Shown here: positions 34,477 to 43,576 of the stretch, one piece after another
How the letters are laid out: each line of letters opens with the position of its first letter
Position numbering within the stretch: the first letter of the stretch is position 1
Source of the DNA: Frateuria flava
GTDB lineage: Bacteria > Pseudomonadota > Gammaproteobacteria > Xanthomonadales > Rhodanobacteraceae
Assembly (NCBI RefSeq): GCF_017837635.1
Contig: NZ_JAGJRS010000001.1
Coordinates: 1 to 64,000 of the forward strand
Reading direction: 5' to 3'
DNA: 64,000 nt
Translations under genes and position numbers: made by a program
The notes under the pieces: generated by a model
Told to the model about the DNA's origin: nothing
Database searches by the model: none
The model's input: only the letters and a program-made list of their open reading frames with translations

Positions 34477-34581
34477 TCCCGGGGATGGATGACACACCCA
34501 GTGGAACCGTTGGAGGCGCTGGCGTCAATGCGCAGTGCAGCGTAGCCCTACAATGCGCCCCAATCTTCCAGGGAGCTTTCC

Positions 34582-35763
34582 ATGAAGCCTTTCGGCACGC
34601 CGCTTTCCGATGCCGCCGTGCGCGTCCTGCTGCTCGGTTCGGGGGAGCTGGGCAAGGAGGTCGCGATCGAACTTCAGCGCTTTGGCGTCGAAGTGATCGC
34701 GGTCGACCGATATTCCGATGCACCGGCGATGCAGGTGGCACACCGCAGCCACGTGATCGACATGCTCGATGGGGCCGCGTTGCGTGCGCTGATCGCACGC
34801 GAGAAGCCCGACCTGGTGGTGCCCGAGATCGAGGCGATCCACACGCCGACGCTGGTCGAGCTGGAAAAGGAAGGCGTGCGCGTGATCCCCACCGCGCGTG
34901 CCGCATGGCTGACGATGGACCGTGAGGGCATCCGCCGCCTCGCTGCCGAGGAGCTGGGGGTGCCGACCTCGCCCTACCGCTTCTGTGACACGCAGGCGCA
35001 GTACCGCGCGGCGGTCGAGTCGATCGGCTATCCGTTCGTGATCAAGCCGGTGATGAGTTCCTCCGGCAAGGGGCAGAGCACGGTGCGCGATGCGTCCGGA
35101 CTGGACGCGGCCTGGGATTACGCGCAGTCGGGCGGGCGTGCCGGGCAGGGGCGGGTGATCGTCGAGGGCTTCGTCGACTTCGACTACGAGATCACCCTGC
35201 TTACGGTGCGCCACGTCCACGGTACCCGCTTCTGCCAGCCGATCGGCCATCGACAGGAACATGGCGACTACCGCGAGTCCTGGCAGCCGCAACCGATGAG
35301 CGAGGCGGCGCTGGCCGAGGCGCAGCGCCAGGCCGCGGCGATCACCGAAGCGCTCGGTGGCTGGGGTGTGTTCGGCATGGAATTCTTCGTCAAGGGCGAC
35401 AGCGTGATCTTTTCCGAGGTCAGTCCCCGCCCGCACGACACCGGACTGGTAACACTGGTGTCGCAGGAGCTTTCGGAATTCGCGCTGCATGCGCGGGCCA
35501 TTCTCGGCCTGCCGATTCCCGTCATTCGCCAATGGGGCCCATCGGCCTCGTGCGCGGTGCTGGTCGAAGGCGACGGTCGACATCCGCGATACCACGGCGT
35601 GGCCGATGCACTGTCCGAGCCGGATACCCAGTTGCGCATCTTCGGCAAGCCGGAGGTGAAAGGGCGCCGCCGCATGGCGGTGACGCTGGCGCGGGACGTC
35701 GATGTGGAGGCGGCGCGTGCCAAGGCGGTGCGGGCGGCGGGGTGCCTGCGGGTCGAATGGTGA
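34582..35763 (+). CDS. purT: Formate-dependent phosphoribosylglycinamide formyltransferase
   Basis: A 393-residue ATP-grasp enzyme that converts GAR to FGAR using formate and ATP in purine synthesis, as an alternative to PurN. The N-terminal [19 protein letters not shown] is the dinucleotide-like fold; ATP-grasp residues include [54 protein letters not shown]. Length matches E. coli PurT (392). The start with AGGGAGC upstream is clear. It is divergent from the transglutaminase gene. Confidence 0.97.
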   Translation: MKPFGTPLSDAAVRVLLLGSGELGKEVAIELQRFGVEVIAVDRYSDAPAMQVAHRSHVIDMLDGAALRALIAREKPDLVVPEIEAIHTPTLVELEKEGVRVIPTARAAWLTMDREGIRRLAAEELGVPTSPYRFCDTQAQYRAAVESIGYPFVIKPVMSSSGKGQSTVRDASGLDAAWDYAQSGGRAGQGRVIVEGFVDFDYEITLLTVRHVHGTRFCQPIGHRQEHGDYRESWQPQPMSEAALAEAQRQAAAITEALGGWGVFGMEFFVKGDSVIFSEVSPRPHDTGLVTLVSQELSEFALHARAILGLPIPVIRQWGPSASCAVLVEGDGRHPRYHGVADALSEPDTQLRIFGKPEVKGRRRMAVTLARDVDVEAARAKAVRAAGCLRVEW

Positions 35764-36103
35764 GGGGGTGAGGCAAGGCTTCCCCCATCCGCCCTTCGGG
35801 CACCTTCCCGCGCGCGCGGGGGAAGGACCACGCTCGCGACCCCGCAGATGGAAGGAAGCCAGCTCCCGATCCTTTCTACGGTGAGGGCCACGCTCGCGAT
35901 CCCATACATGAAAGGAAGCCAGCTCCGGATCCTTTCTACGGTGGAGGACCACGCTCGCGGTCCCGTAGACGGAATGGCGCCAGGTCCCGATCCTTCCCCC
36001 GTTGACGGGGGAAGGTGCCCGAAGGGCGAATGGGGGAGACCTCGCGGGGAACCACCCGCGCGAATAGGCTAGGCTCTTCGTTTCACCGAAAGAGGATCAC
36101 TCG
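35764..36103. repeat. Three tandem 60 bp repeats between CTTCCCC hairpins
   Basis: About 340 bp without a gene. Three units starting CCACGCTCGCG at about 35829, 35889 and 35950 (period 60-61 bp) share GGAAGCCAGCTCC.GATCC and TTTCTACGGTG; the third is more diverged. They are flanked by CTTCCCC...GGGGAAGG hairpins at 35780-35826 and 35995-36040. The region ends about 60 bp before the next gene, so the promoter of that gene must lie in the final part. Confidence 0.8.
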
Positions 36104-37642
36104 ATGGCATCGGACGGCTTCGCGCACTGGCTGATCGTGCTGGTCGAGACACTGGCGGCCTTCTTCGTGCTGATGCTGGCGCTGGCCGTGGTGGTCGTGC
36201 TGGCGGTATGGATCGCCGACCGCTACCAGACCACCAACGCGGTGCTGCGCAACTTCCCGGTCATCGGCCATTTCCGCTACGGCTTCCTGCGTCTGGGCGA
36301 ATTCTTCCGCCAGTACCTGTTCGCCAGCGATCGGGAGGAGTTGCCGTTCAATCGCGCCCAGCGCGTGTGGGTCTACCGCGCGGCCAAGAACGCCGACACC
36401 ACGATCGGCTTCGGCACCACGCGCGATCTTTCGGCCGAAGGCATCCCGTTTTTCGTCAACGCGCCGTTCCCGCGGCTGGAAGGCCATCACGTCGAGCCCA
36501 GGCCCGTGCGGATCGGACCGTACGCACGCGAGCCCTACGACCACGCCGCCTTCTTCAACATCTCGGCGATGAGCTACGGCGCGCTGTCGGCGCCGGCGGT
36601 GCGTGCGCTCTCGCACGGCGCGGCCAAGGCCGGCATCTGGCTCGATACCGGCGAAGGCGGGCTGGCGCCTTACCACCTGGAAGGCGGCTGCGACCTGGTG
36701 TTCGAGATCGGCACGGCCAAATACGGCGTGCGCACGGCCGATGGCCAGCTCGACGACGAGCGCCTGCGCGCGATCTGCGCGCACAAGCAGGTGAAGATGG
36801 TCAGCATCAAGCTCGGCCAGGGCGCCAAGCCCGGCATGGGCGGCCTGCTGCCGGGCGTGAAGGTAACGCCGGAGATCGCCGCCATCCGCGGCATCCCGGT
36901 GGGCCAGGATTCGCAGAGTCCCAACCGCCATCTGGACATTGCCAACGTGCCGCAGCTGCTGGACGCCATCGCGCACGTGCGCGAGGTCAGTGGCAAACCG
37001 ACCGGTTTCAAGGCGGTGCTGGGTGGCCCGGGCCTGATTGAGGAGCTCTGTGACGAGGTATGGAAGCGCGGCATCGAAAGCGCGCCCGACTTCATCATCG
37101 TCGACGGTTCCGAAGGTGGTACCGGCGCCGCGCCGCAGACCTTGATGGAAGGCATGGGCCTGCCGCTGCACGAGGCCTTGCCGACACTCGTCGACACCCT
37201 GATCGCCAAGGGGCTGCGCGAGCGCATCAAGGTGGTCTGCTCGGGCAAGCGCATCACGGCCTATGACGTGGCGTGGGCGCTGTCGGTGGGCGCGGATTTC
37301 GTCAACTCCGCACGCGGCTTCATGCTCGCGCTCGGCTGCATCCAGTCGCTGCAGTGCAACCGAAACACCTGCCCGACCGGCATCACCACGCAGAACCCGA
37401 AGCTGCAACGCGGCCTGGTGGTGACGGACAAGACCGAGAAAGTGGCGCACTACGCGCGCAACCTGATGTACGAAGTGGGCATCATCGCGCACAGCTGCGG
37501 CGTGGACGATCCGCGCCAGCTCGATCGCACGCACTGCCGCATCGTCGGCGACGACGGCCTGTCGATACCGTTGATCAAGCTGTTTCCGTATCCGGAAGTG
37601 GGCGCCACGCGCAACGCCGTGCCGCGGCCTTCGACTTCGTAG
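36104..37642 (+). CDS. Membrane-anchored FMN-binding glutamate-synthase-like protein
   Basis: A 512-residue protein: one N-terminal transmembrane helix (about 9-34), then the FMN/ferredoxin-dependent glutamate synthase central domain. Landmarks are FFNISAMSYGALSAPAVRALSHGA, KLGQGAKPGMGGLLPG, FIIVDGSEGGTGAAPQ and the 3Fe-4S cysteines in ALGCIQSLQCNRNTCPTG (C-x5-C-x4-C). It lacks the glutaminase domain of full GltB, so it is a stand-alone oxidoreductase whose substrate is not known. The anchor makes a soluble amino-acid synthase role unlikely; an electron-transfer or membrane-linked role is inference. Confidence 0.9.
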   Translation: MASDGFAHWLIVLVETLAAFFVLMLALAVVVVLAVWIADRYQTTNAVLRNFPVIGHFRYGFLRLGEFFRQYLFASDREELPFNRAQRVWVYRAAKNADTTIGFGTTRDLSAEGIPFFVNAPFPRLEGHHVEPRPVRIGPYAREPYDHAAFFNISAMSYGALSAPAVRALSHGAAKAGIWLDTGEGGLAPYHLEGGCDLVFEIGTAKYGVRTADGQLDDERLRAICAHKQVKMVSIKLGQGAKPGMGGLLPGVKVTPEIAAIRGIPVGQDSQSPNRHLDIANVPQLLDAIAHVREVSGKPTGFKAVLGGPGLIEELCDEVWKRGIESAPDFIIVDGSEGGTGAAPQTLMEGMGLPLHEALPTLVDTLIAKGLRERIKVVCSGKRITAYDVAWALSVGADFVNSARGFMLALGCIQSLQCNRNTCPTGITTQNPKLQRGLVVTDKTEKVAHYARNLMYEVGIIAHSCGVDDPRQLDRTHCRIVGDDGLSIPLIKLFPYPEVGATRNAVPRPSTS

Positions 37643-37712
37643 CTCGAGCCCTGCGCTTCACCACGCGTGAAAGAGCGGTGGGCCGAAGCCCACCCTGCAT
37701 ACCTGACCACGC

Positions 37713-38420
37713 TTACGGCGTCAGCGGCACCCAGCCCTCGCGCGTGCGCACCTGCAACGGATGGAAGCGCCGCTTGTAGTCCATCTTCTCGTGGCCTTCG
37801 ATCCAGAAGCCCAGGTACACCCAGGGCAGCCCGCGGCGGCGGGCCAGCTGCACCTGCTGGAGGATGGCGTAGGTGCCCAGGCTGCGCGCGCTCTGGTCCG
37901 GATCGAAGAACGTGTAGACCGCCGACAGCCCGTTGATGCACACGTCGGTGACCGCTACCGCCAGCAGCCGTTCGCCCAGGCGGAACTCCAGGAACAGCGT
38001 GGGGCTCCACGGCGCGGTGAGAAAGCGGCGGAAGTCGCTGGCGTCGGCCTCGTCCATGCCCCCGCCGGCGTGGCGGGTACGCAGGTAGCGCTCGTACAGC
38101 GCGTGGCGCTCGGCGTTGTAGCCGGCCATGCACTCGACCACGGTCAGATCCGCGTTGCGCTTGAGGCAGCGCCGCTGTCCGCGATCGGGCACGAAATGCT
38201 CTACGTCGATGCGGCAGGGCGTGCAGGCGCGGCACTGCGGGCAGTTGGGGTAGTACAGGTGACCGCCCGCACGGCGGAAGCCGCGCTCCAGCGCGGGGCC
38301 GTAGAGCTGGTCCAGCCGCGGCGCAGCCGGATCGATCACCAGGTTCTGCGCCGTGCGTTCGGCGTAGTAGCCACAGGCGTGCGGCAGGGTCTGGAACAGG
38401 CGGACGCGTTCGGAGCGCAT
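37713..38420 (-). CDS. bpt: Aspartate/glutamate leucyltransferase (Bpt)
   Basis: A 235-residue aminoacyl-tRNA-protein transferase of the bacterial Bpt (ATE-related) family that adds leucine to N-terminal Asp or Glu, tagging proteins for ClpS/ClpAP. Family signatures: HACGYYAERTAQNLVIDP, HLYYPNCPQCRACTPCRIDVEHF (clustered cysteines), VYTFFDPDQSARSLGTYAIL and GHEKMDYKRRFHPLQ. Length is usual. It is convergent with the glutamate-synthase-like gene across a degenerate AGCCC repeat. Start at MRSERVRLFQT. Confidence 0.95.
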   Translation of the reverse strand: MRSERVRLFQTLPHACGYYAERTAQNLVIDPAAPRLDQLYGPALERGFRRAGGHLYYPNCPQCRACTPCRIDVEHFVPDRGQRRCLKRNADLTVVECMAGYNAERHALYERYLRTRHAGGGMDEADASDFRRFLTAPWSPTLFLEFRLGERLLAVAVTDVCINGLSAVYTFFDPDQSARSLGTYAILQQVQLARRRGLPWVYLGFWIEGHEKMDYKRRFHPLQVRTREGWVPLTP

Positions 38421-38489
38421 GAGCCTGATTCTATGACCGCGCGCGCGAACGGTTGCAAATTTTCCGAGAAGGCCGCCTTGATCGAGGCG

Positions 38490-38882
38490 TCAGATCTTGC
38501 CCATGTAGCGCAGCATCAGGACGATGAAGGCCGCGGCCAGCGCCAGCAGGACGATGCGGCGCACACGCGTGGCGACGCTGGCGCGACGCATCTCCGGCGT
38601 CGGATTGCGCGCCGCCGCCAGTTCCTCGCCGTGGCGAACCATCGGCTCGATGCCCAGCTCGCGCATCAGTGTGCGCGCCTGGGTGTAGTCGTCGGCGCGG
38701 TTGACCCAGACCTGCGGCCAGCTTTCGCGGCTCTCGTTGCGCTGGGAATAGCTGAAGCGCTGGTAGCTCGGCCGGTTCCAGTTCGAGCGTCCGGTAATGG
38801 TCGTCTCGATGCCGTGCTCGGCGAGCAGTGCGACCACGCGGTCGATGTTTTCCTGGCGCGGGGAGGTGTAGAGGGGACGCAT
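38490..38882 (-). CDS. DUF2007-like small protein with C-terminal membrane helix
   Basis: A 130-residue product. The N-terminal half (PLYTSPRQENIDRVVALLAEHGIETTITGR and PQVWVNRADDYTQARTLMRELG) resembles DUF2007 putative signal-transducing domains, in which a short alpha/beta fold compares with PII-like proteins. One hydrophobic helix lies near the end (IVLLALAAAFIVLMLRYM). Ligand and partner are unknown. It follows tesB by 10 bp on the same strand and is probably co-transcribed with it. Confidence 0.75.
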   Translation of the reverse strand: MRPLYTSPRQENIDRVVALLAEHGIETTITGRSNWNRPSYQRFSYSQRNESRESWPQVWVNRADDYTQARTLMRELGIEPMVRHGEELAAARNPTPEMRRASVATRVRRIVLLALAAAFIVLMLRYMGKI

Positions 38883-38892
38883 GGCCGAGAGT

Positions 38893-39759
38893 CTAGCCCT
38901 TGCGCAGGCGGATCAGGCCTTCCTGCGCGGTGGAGGCGACCAGCCGCCCGTCGCGGCTGTAGATCTGCCCGCGCGCCAGGCCGCGGCCGCCCTGGGCGGT
39001 CGGGCTGTCGAACGAATACAGCAGCCACTCGTCCACGCGGAACGGGCGATGGAACCACATCGCGTGGTCGAGGCTGGCCATCTGCACGTTGTGGGTCAGG
39101 TAGGAGATGCCGTGCGGCAGCGTGGCGGTGCCGATCAGGTGGAAGTCCGAGGCGTAGGCGAGCAGGGCGCGGTGCAGCACCGGCGAGTCGCCGATCGGTG
39201 CGGTCAGGCGGAACCAGATGTGCTGGATCGGCGGGCGCTTGGCCGGGTGCAGCTCGTCGCGCGGCCACACCTGGCGGAACTCGAACGGCCCGTCGATGCC
39301 AAGCCAGCGCTGCAGTTTCACCGGCAGTTTGGCCAGTTCGTCCGGCGGCAGGTGGCGCATGGGTTCGAGGTCTTCGGGCGCCGGCACTTCGGGCATGGCG
39401 CTCTGGTGCTCGAAGCCTTTTTCCGGCTGCTGGAAGGAGATCGCGCCGTTGAGGATCGGCTGGCCGTGCTGGATCGCGACGACCCGTCGCACCGAGAAAC
39501 TGCCGCCGTCGCGCGCGCGCTCGACCGAGTAGACGATCGGCGCCTCGATGTCGCCGGCGCGCAGGAAGTAGGCGTGCAGCGAGTGGGCCTCGCGCTGCGG
39601 ATCGACGGTTTCCTGCGCCGCGGACAGCGCCTGGCCCAGGACCTGGCCGCCGAATACGAAGCGGGTGCCGATGTCGCGGCTCTGGCCGCGGAACAGGTTG
39701 TCTTCCAGTCGCTCGAGCTGGAGCAGGTCGACCAGTTCCTTGACGTGTTCTTCCCGCAT
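38893..39759 (-). CDS. tesB: Acyl-CoA thioesterase II
   Basis: A 288-residue double-hotdog thioesterase that hydrolyses medium and long chain acyl-CoAs. Typical sequence: FVFGGQVLGQALSAAQETV, HSLHAYFLRAGD, FSVRRVVAIQHGQPILNGAISFQ, ATLPHGISYLTHNVQMASLDHAMWFH and RGLARGQIYSRDGRLVAST, which carry the catalytic Asp, Thr and Gln region. Length matches E. coli TesB (286). I used the start MREEHVKELVDLLQLERLEDN, which is the family's natural N terminus; longer readings continue into the dispersed repeat and are rejected. Confidence 0.94.
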   Translation of the reverse strand: MREEHVKELVDLLQLERLEDNLFRGQSRDIGTRFVFGGQVLGQALSAAQETVDPQREAHSLHAYFLRAGDIEAPIVYSVERARDGGSFSVRRVVAIQHGQPILNGAISFQQPEKGFEHQSAMPEVPAPEDLEPMRHLPPDELAKLPVKLQRWLGIDGPFEFRQVWPRDELHPAKRPPIQHIWFRLTAPIGDSPVLHRALLAYASDFHLIGTATLPHGISYLTHNVQMASLDHAMWFHRPFRVDEWLLYSFDSPTAQGGRGLARGQIYSRDGRLVASTAQEGLIRLRKG

Positions 39760-39847
39760 GGGGTGTCCGTGGTGCGTGGGGGGACGGGGATTATAGCTGT
39801 GCTCCCTCCCGCCTCCAGGGCGAGGGCTCGCCTCGGCGGTAGAGCGC

Positions 39848-40238
<391 letters not shown>

Positions 40239-40247
40239 GAAACCCGG

Positions 40248-40802
40248 TCAGGCCCGAACCCGCTCCAGCCCACAGGCGGGAACAATGGCATCCCACGGGA
40301 ACAACGGGCCGGGATCGAGCTTGCGCGGCACCATCACCGCCGGATCGTCGCTGGCCGGCACGCGCGCGGTATCGAGATCCTCATGCCCGGCGACAGACCG
40401 CAGGTTGGGATATTCCCGCCGCAGCTGCGCGAGCAGGACCCGCAGCGCCTCCACCTGCACCTGCGGATAAAGCTCGCTCATCGTCTGATTGCCCGACACG
40501 AACCAGTCCGGATAGCGCCCGCGGTTGACCAGCTCGATGCCGATCGAATCGGCGTTTCGCCCACGCACGTGGTGCGCGATGCGCGTGCCTGGCACGTAAC
40601 GCAGGATCGTCCCATCGCGGTCGATGTAGTAATGCCCGCTGTTGCCGGCCCCGCTCTCGTACAACACCTTCTCGCCGTATTCCCGCGCCGTCGCCAGGTC
40701 CGGCAGCTCGGTGCAGTGGATCACCACCAGCGTCACCGCCTCGACGGCGCGCTCGGGCAGGCGGTCGACGTAGGGCAGCGGCTGGTCGGTGATCGCGGGC
40801 AT
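40248..40802 (-). CDS. N-acetylmuramoyl-L-alanine amidase, AmpD-like
   Basis: A 184-residue Zn amidase of the PGRP/Amidase_2 fold that cleaves the muramoyl-alanine bond; AmpD homologues recycle anhydro-muropeptides in the cytoplasm. Signatures are AVTLVVIHCTELPD, GNSGHYYIDRDGTILRYVPG, RIAHHVRGRNADSIGIELVN and SVAGHEDLDTARV, with the zinc ligands (His 34-type, His, Asp) in VIHCT, AHHV/GHED. No signal peptide is seen, consistent with AmpD. It begins 66 bp from the divergent hydrolase gene. Confidence 0.9.
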   Translation of the reverse strand: MPAITDQPLPYVDRLPERAVEAVTLVVIHCTELPDLATAREYGEKVLYESGAGNSGHYYIDRDGTILRYVPGTRIAHHVRGRNADSIGIELVNRGRYPDWFVSGNQTMSELYPQVQVEALRVLLAQLRREYPNLRSVAGHEDLDTARVPASDDPAVMVPRKLDPGPLFPWDAIVPACGLERVRA

Positions 40803-40868
40803 GAAGGGAAGTCTCGCACGGCACCGGCTATCATGCGCGGTCCCTACGGCGGTCCGGAGTTCCGAGCG

Positions 40869-41387
40869 ATGCGCGGCACGATCCTTCTTTCGCACGGCTC
40901 CGATGCCAGCCCGGACGCCACCAAGGTCAGCGCCTTGGCGGCGCTCGCCGAGGCGCGTGGCTGGCGCGCGCAACGGCTGGACTATCGCGAGGACGACGCG
41001 CGCGGCCACGCCGGTTCGGTAGCGCCGCGACTGGCGCGCCTCAACGCCGCGATCGCGGCCTGCGATGCGCCGCCGGTGTTGGTCGGTTCCAGCATGGGGG
41101 CGTTCGTTTCGGCGTTGGCGTCGCTGGAGCACCCGGTCGCCGGCCTGTTCCTGATGGCCACGCCGCCGGCCATCCCGGGCGTCGACGATGCATTGGGCGT
41201 GCGCCAAGACGTGCCCACGTTGCTGGTCCACGGCTGGCGTGACGAGGTCTGCCCCATCGATGGCATCGTACGTTTCGCCGGACGCCATCACTTGCCCTTG
41301 CTCGCGCTCGATGACGACCACCGCCTGAGCCGCAGTCTCCCGGCGATCGAACGCCAGTTCGCCCTCTTTCTCGACAACCTGGCATGA
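40869..41387 (+). CDS. Small alpha/beta hydrolase
   Basis: A 172-residue alpha/beta hydrolase of the YcfP/RBBP9-like size class. The nucleophile elbow is in PVLVGSSMGAFVSAL (GxSxG), and the later PTLLVHGWRDEVCPIDGIVRFA and ALDDDHRLS carry likely Asp and His. An alternative ATG 12 codons upstream (40833) is in frame. The last four bases overlap the start of rlmL (ATGA), which suggests co-translation. Substrate unknown. Confidence 0.85.
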   Translation: MRGTILLSHGSDASPDATKVSALAALAEARGWRAQRLDYREDDARGHAGSVAPRLARLNAAIAACDAPPVLVGSSMGAFVSALASLEHPVAGLFLMATPPAIPGVDDALGVRQDVPTLLVHGWRDEVCPIDGIVRFAGRHHLPLLALDDDHRLSRSLPAIERQFALFLDNLA

Positions 41388-43573
41388 GCCACTTCTTCGC
41401 CACCTGCCCGAAGGGCCTGGAATACCTGCTGCGCGACGAGTTGCTCGCACTCGGCGCCACCGAGGCGAACGAGTCGCTCGCCGGCGTGCGCTTCGCCGGC
41501 ACGCTGGAAACCGCCTACCGCGCCTGCCTGTGGTCGCGCCTGGCCAGCCGCATCCTGCTGCCGCTGGCCGAATTCGATGCGGCGGACGACGAGTCGCTCT
41601 ACGCCGGCGTGCAGTCGATCGACTGGTCCGCGCACCTGGCGCCGCATGGCACGCTGGCGGTCGATGCGCACACCGCGCTGAGCAAGCTGACACACAGCCA
41701 GTTCATCGCCCAGCGAACCAAGGACGCGGTGGTCGACCAATTCCGCCAGCGCGACGGTGCACGTCCGGGTGTCGATACTGACGAGCCGGACATCCGCGTC
41801 AACCTGCGTCTGAAGCGCGACCGCGCGACGCTCTCGCTCGATCTCGCCGGCACACCGCTGCACCGGCGCGGCTGGCGCGAGCAACAGGGCGAGGCGCCGC
41901 TGAAGGAAAACCTCGCCGCGGCCATGCTGCTGCGCGCGCACTGGCCACAGGTCTACGCCGACGGCGGCGCGCTGCTCGATCCGATGTGCGGCTCGGGCAC
42001 GCTGCTGATCGAAGGCGCGTTGATGGCCGCCGACGTGGCCGCCGGCCTGCGCCGCGAGTATTTCGGCTTCCTTGGCTGGCAGCAGCACGACATTGCGCTG
42101 TGGCGCGGCCTGCTGGAGCAGGCGCGCGAGCGCGCCGAGGCCGGCCTGCGCCATCTGCGTCCGGCTTTTTTCGGCTCCGATGCCGATCCGCGCATGGTGC
42201 AGGTGGCCAAGCGCAACGCGCAGGAGGCGGGCGTGGCCGGCTTCCTCACGCTGGAGAAGCACGAGGTGGCGCATGCCGCGCCGCCGGCCGGCCAGGCGAG
42301 CGGCCTGGTCATCACCAATCCACCGTACGGCGAGCGCCTGGGCGACCGCGCGCAGATGCCGCAGCTCTACCGCGCGCTGGGCGATGCGCTGCGCGAGCGC
42401 TTCACCGGCTGGCGCGCTGCCGTGCTGGCCGGTGACGCGGAACTCGGCCGTGCGCTGGGCCTGCATGCGGACAAGCGCTACGCGCTCTACAACGGCGCGC
42501 TCGAAACCGTGCTGCTCACCTTCGACCTGAGCCCGAAGGAAACCGCACCACGCGAGCGCAAGCCGCTCTCGCCCGGCGCGCAAATGCTGAAGAACCGCCT
42601 CGAGAAGACCGTGCGCCACCAGCGCAAGCGGCTCGCGCGCGAAGGCGTCTTCTGCTGGCGCGCCTACGACCAGGACCTGCCCGAGTACGCCGCGGCGATC
42701 GATGTCTACGGCCGCCCGGACGCCGAACCCTGGCTGCACGTGCAGGAATACCGGGCGCCCGCCGACGTGCCGGTCGACGTGGCCCGCACGCGCCTGCGCG
42801 AGATCGTGCGCGTGGCCGGCGAAGTGTTCGGCGTACCGCGCGAGCGCATCGCGCTGAAGACCCGCGAACGCGGCAAGGGCGGCGCCAAGTACGGCCGTTT
42901 CGACCAGCGCGGCGAATTCCACGAGGTGGAGGAGGGCGGCCTGCGCTTCCTGGTCAACCTCACCGACTACCTCGATACCGGCCTGTTCCTCGACCACCGG
43001 CTGGTGCGCGCGAAGCTGCGCGAGCTGGCGCGCGACAAGCGCTTCCTCAACCTGTTCGCCTACACCGCCACGGCCAGCGTCTACGCCGCCGCCGGCGGCG
43101 CGCGCGACACCACCAGCGTGGATCTCTCCGGCACCTACCTGGAGTGGGCCTCGCGCAACCTGGCACTCAACGGTTTCACCGGCGCCGCGCACCGGCTGGT
43201 GCAGGCCGACGCCACGACCTTCCTGCGCCAGGACCGCGGCCACTACGGGATGATCTACGTCGATCCGCCGACCTTCTCCAACTCCAAGCGCGCCGAGGAC
43301 TTCGACGTGCAGCGCGACCACGCGGCGCTGCTGCTGGCCTGCGCCGAACGGCTGGCGAGCGACGGCGTGGTGGTGTTCTCCAACAACTTCCGCCGCTTCA
43401 AGCTCGACGTCGATGCGCTGGAAGAGCGCTTCACCATCGAGGACTGGAGCGCCGCCAGCATCCCGTTCGACTTCGCCCGTCGCGCCGACATCCACGGCTG
43501 CTGGCTGCTGCGCCTGCGCGCGCAGGCCTCGCCATGGGAAGACAGCGTCCGGCACCTGCGCGGACGCCGCTAG
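41384..43573 (+). CDS. rlmL: 23S rRNA methyltransferase RlmL (RlmKL)
   Basis: A 729-residue bifunctional enzyme that methylates G2445 (RlmL half) and G2069 (RlmK half) of 23S rRNA. The order is: N-terminal THUMP domain (FATCPKGLEYLLRDELLALGA), first SAM domain with LLDPMCGSGTLLIEGALMA and VITNPPYGERLG, then the C-terminal RlmK domain with FLNLFAYTATASVYAAAGGA and MIYVDPPTFSNSK. Length is as expected (E. coli 702). It overlaps the upstream hydrolase gene by four bases. Confidence 0.97.
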   Translation: MSHFFATCPKGLEYLLRDELLALGATEANESLAGVRFAGTLETAYRACLWSRLASRILLPLAEFDAADDESLYAGVQSIDWSAHLAPHGTLAVDAHTALSKLTHSQFIAQRTKDAVVDQFRQRDGARPGVDTDEPDIRVNLRLKRDRATLSLDLAGTPLHRRGWREQQGEAPLKENLAAAMLLRAHWPQVYADGGALLDPMCGSGTLLIEGALMAADVAAGLRREYFGFLGWQQHDIALWRGLLEQARERAEAGLRHLRPAFFGSDADPRMVQVAKRNAQEAGVAGFLTLEKHEVAHAAPPAGQASGLVITNPPYGERLGDRAQMPQLYRALGDALRERFTGWRAAVLAGDAELGRALGLHADKRYALYNGALETVLLTFDLSPKETAPRERKPLSPGAQMLKNRLEKTVRHQRKRLAREGVFCWRAYDQDLPEYAAAIDVYGRPDAEPWLHVQEYRAPADVPVDVARTRLREIVRVAGEVFGVPRERIALKTRERGKGGAKYGRFDQRGEFHEVEEGGLRFLVNLTDYLDTGLFLDHRLVRAKLRELARDKRFLNLFAYTATASVYAAAGGARDTTSVDLSGTYLEWASRNLALNGFTGAAHRLVQADATTFLRQDRGHYGMIYVDPPTFSNSKRAEDFDVQRDHAALLLACAERLASDGVVVFSNNFRRFKLDVDALEERFTIEDWSAASIPFDFARRADIHGCWLLRLRAQASPWEDSVRHLRGRR

Positions 43574-43576
43574 TCG

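Noticed and set aside
41288-43555. A minus-strand frame of 755 codons opposite rlmL
   Set aside because: Antisense of rlmL; no domain features.
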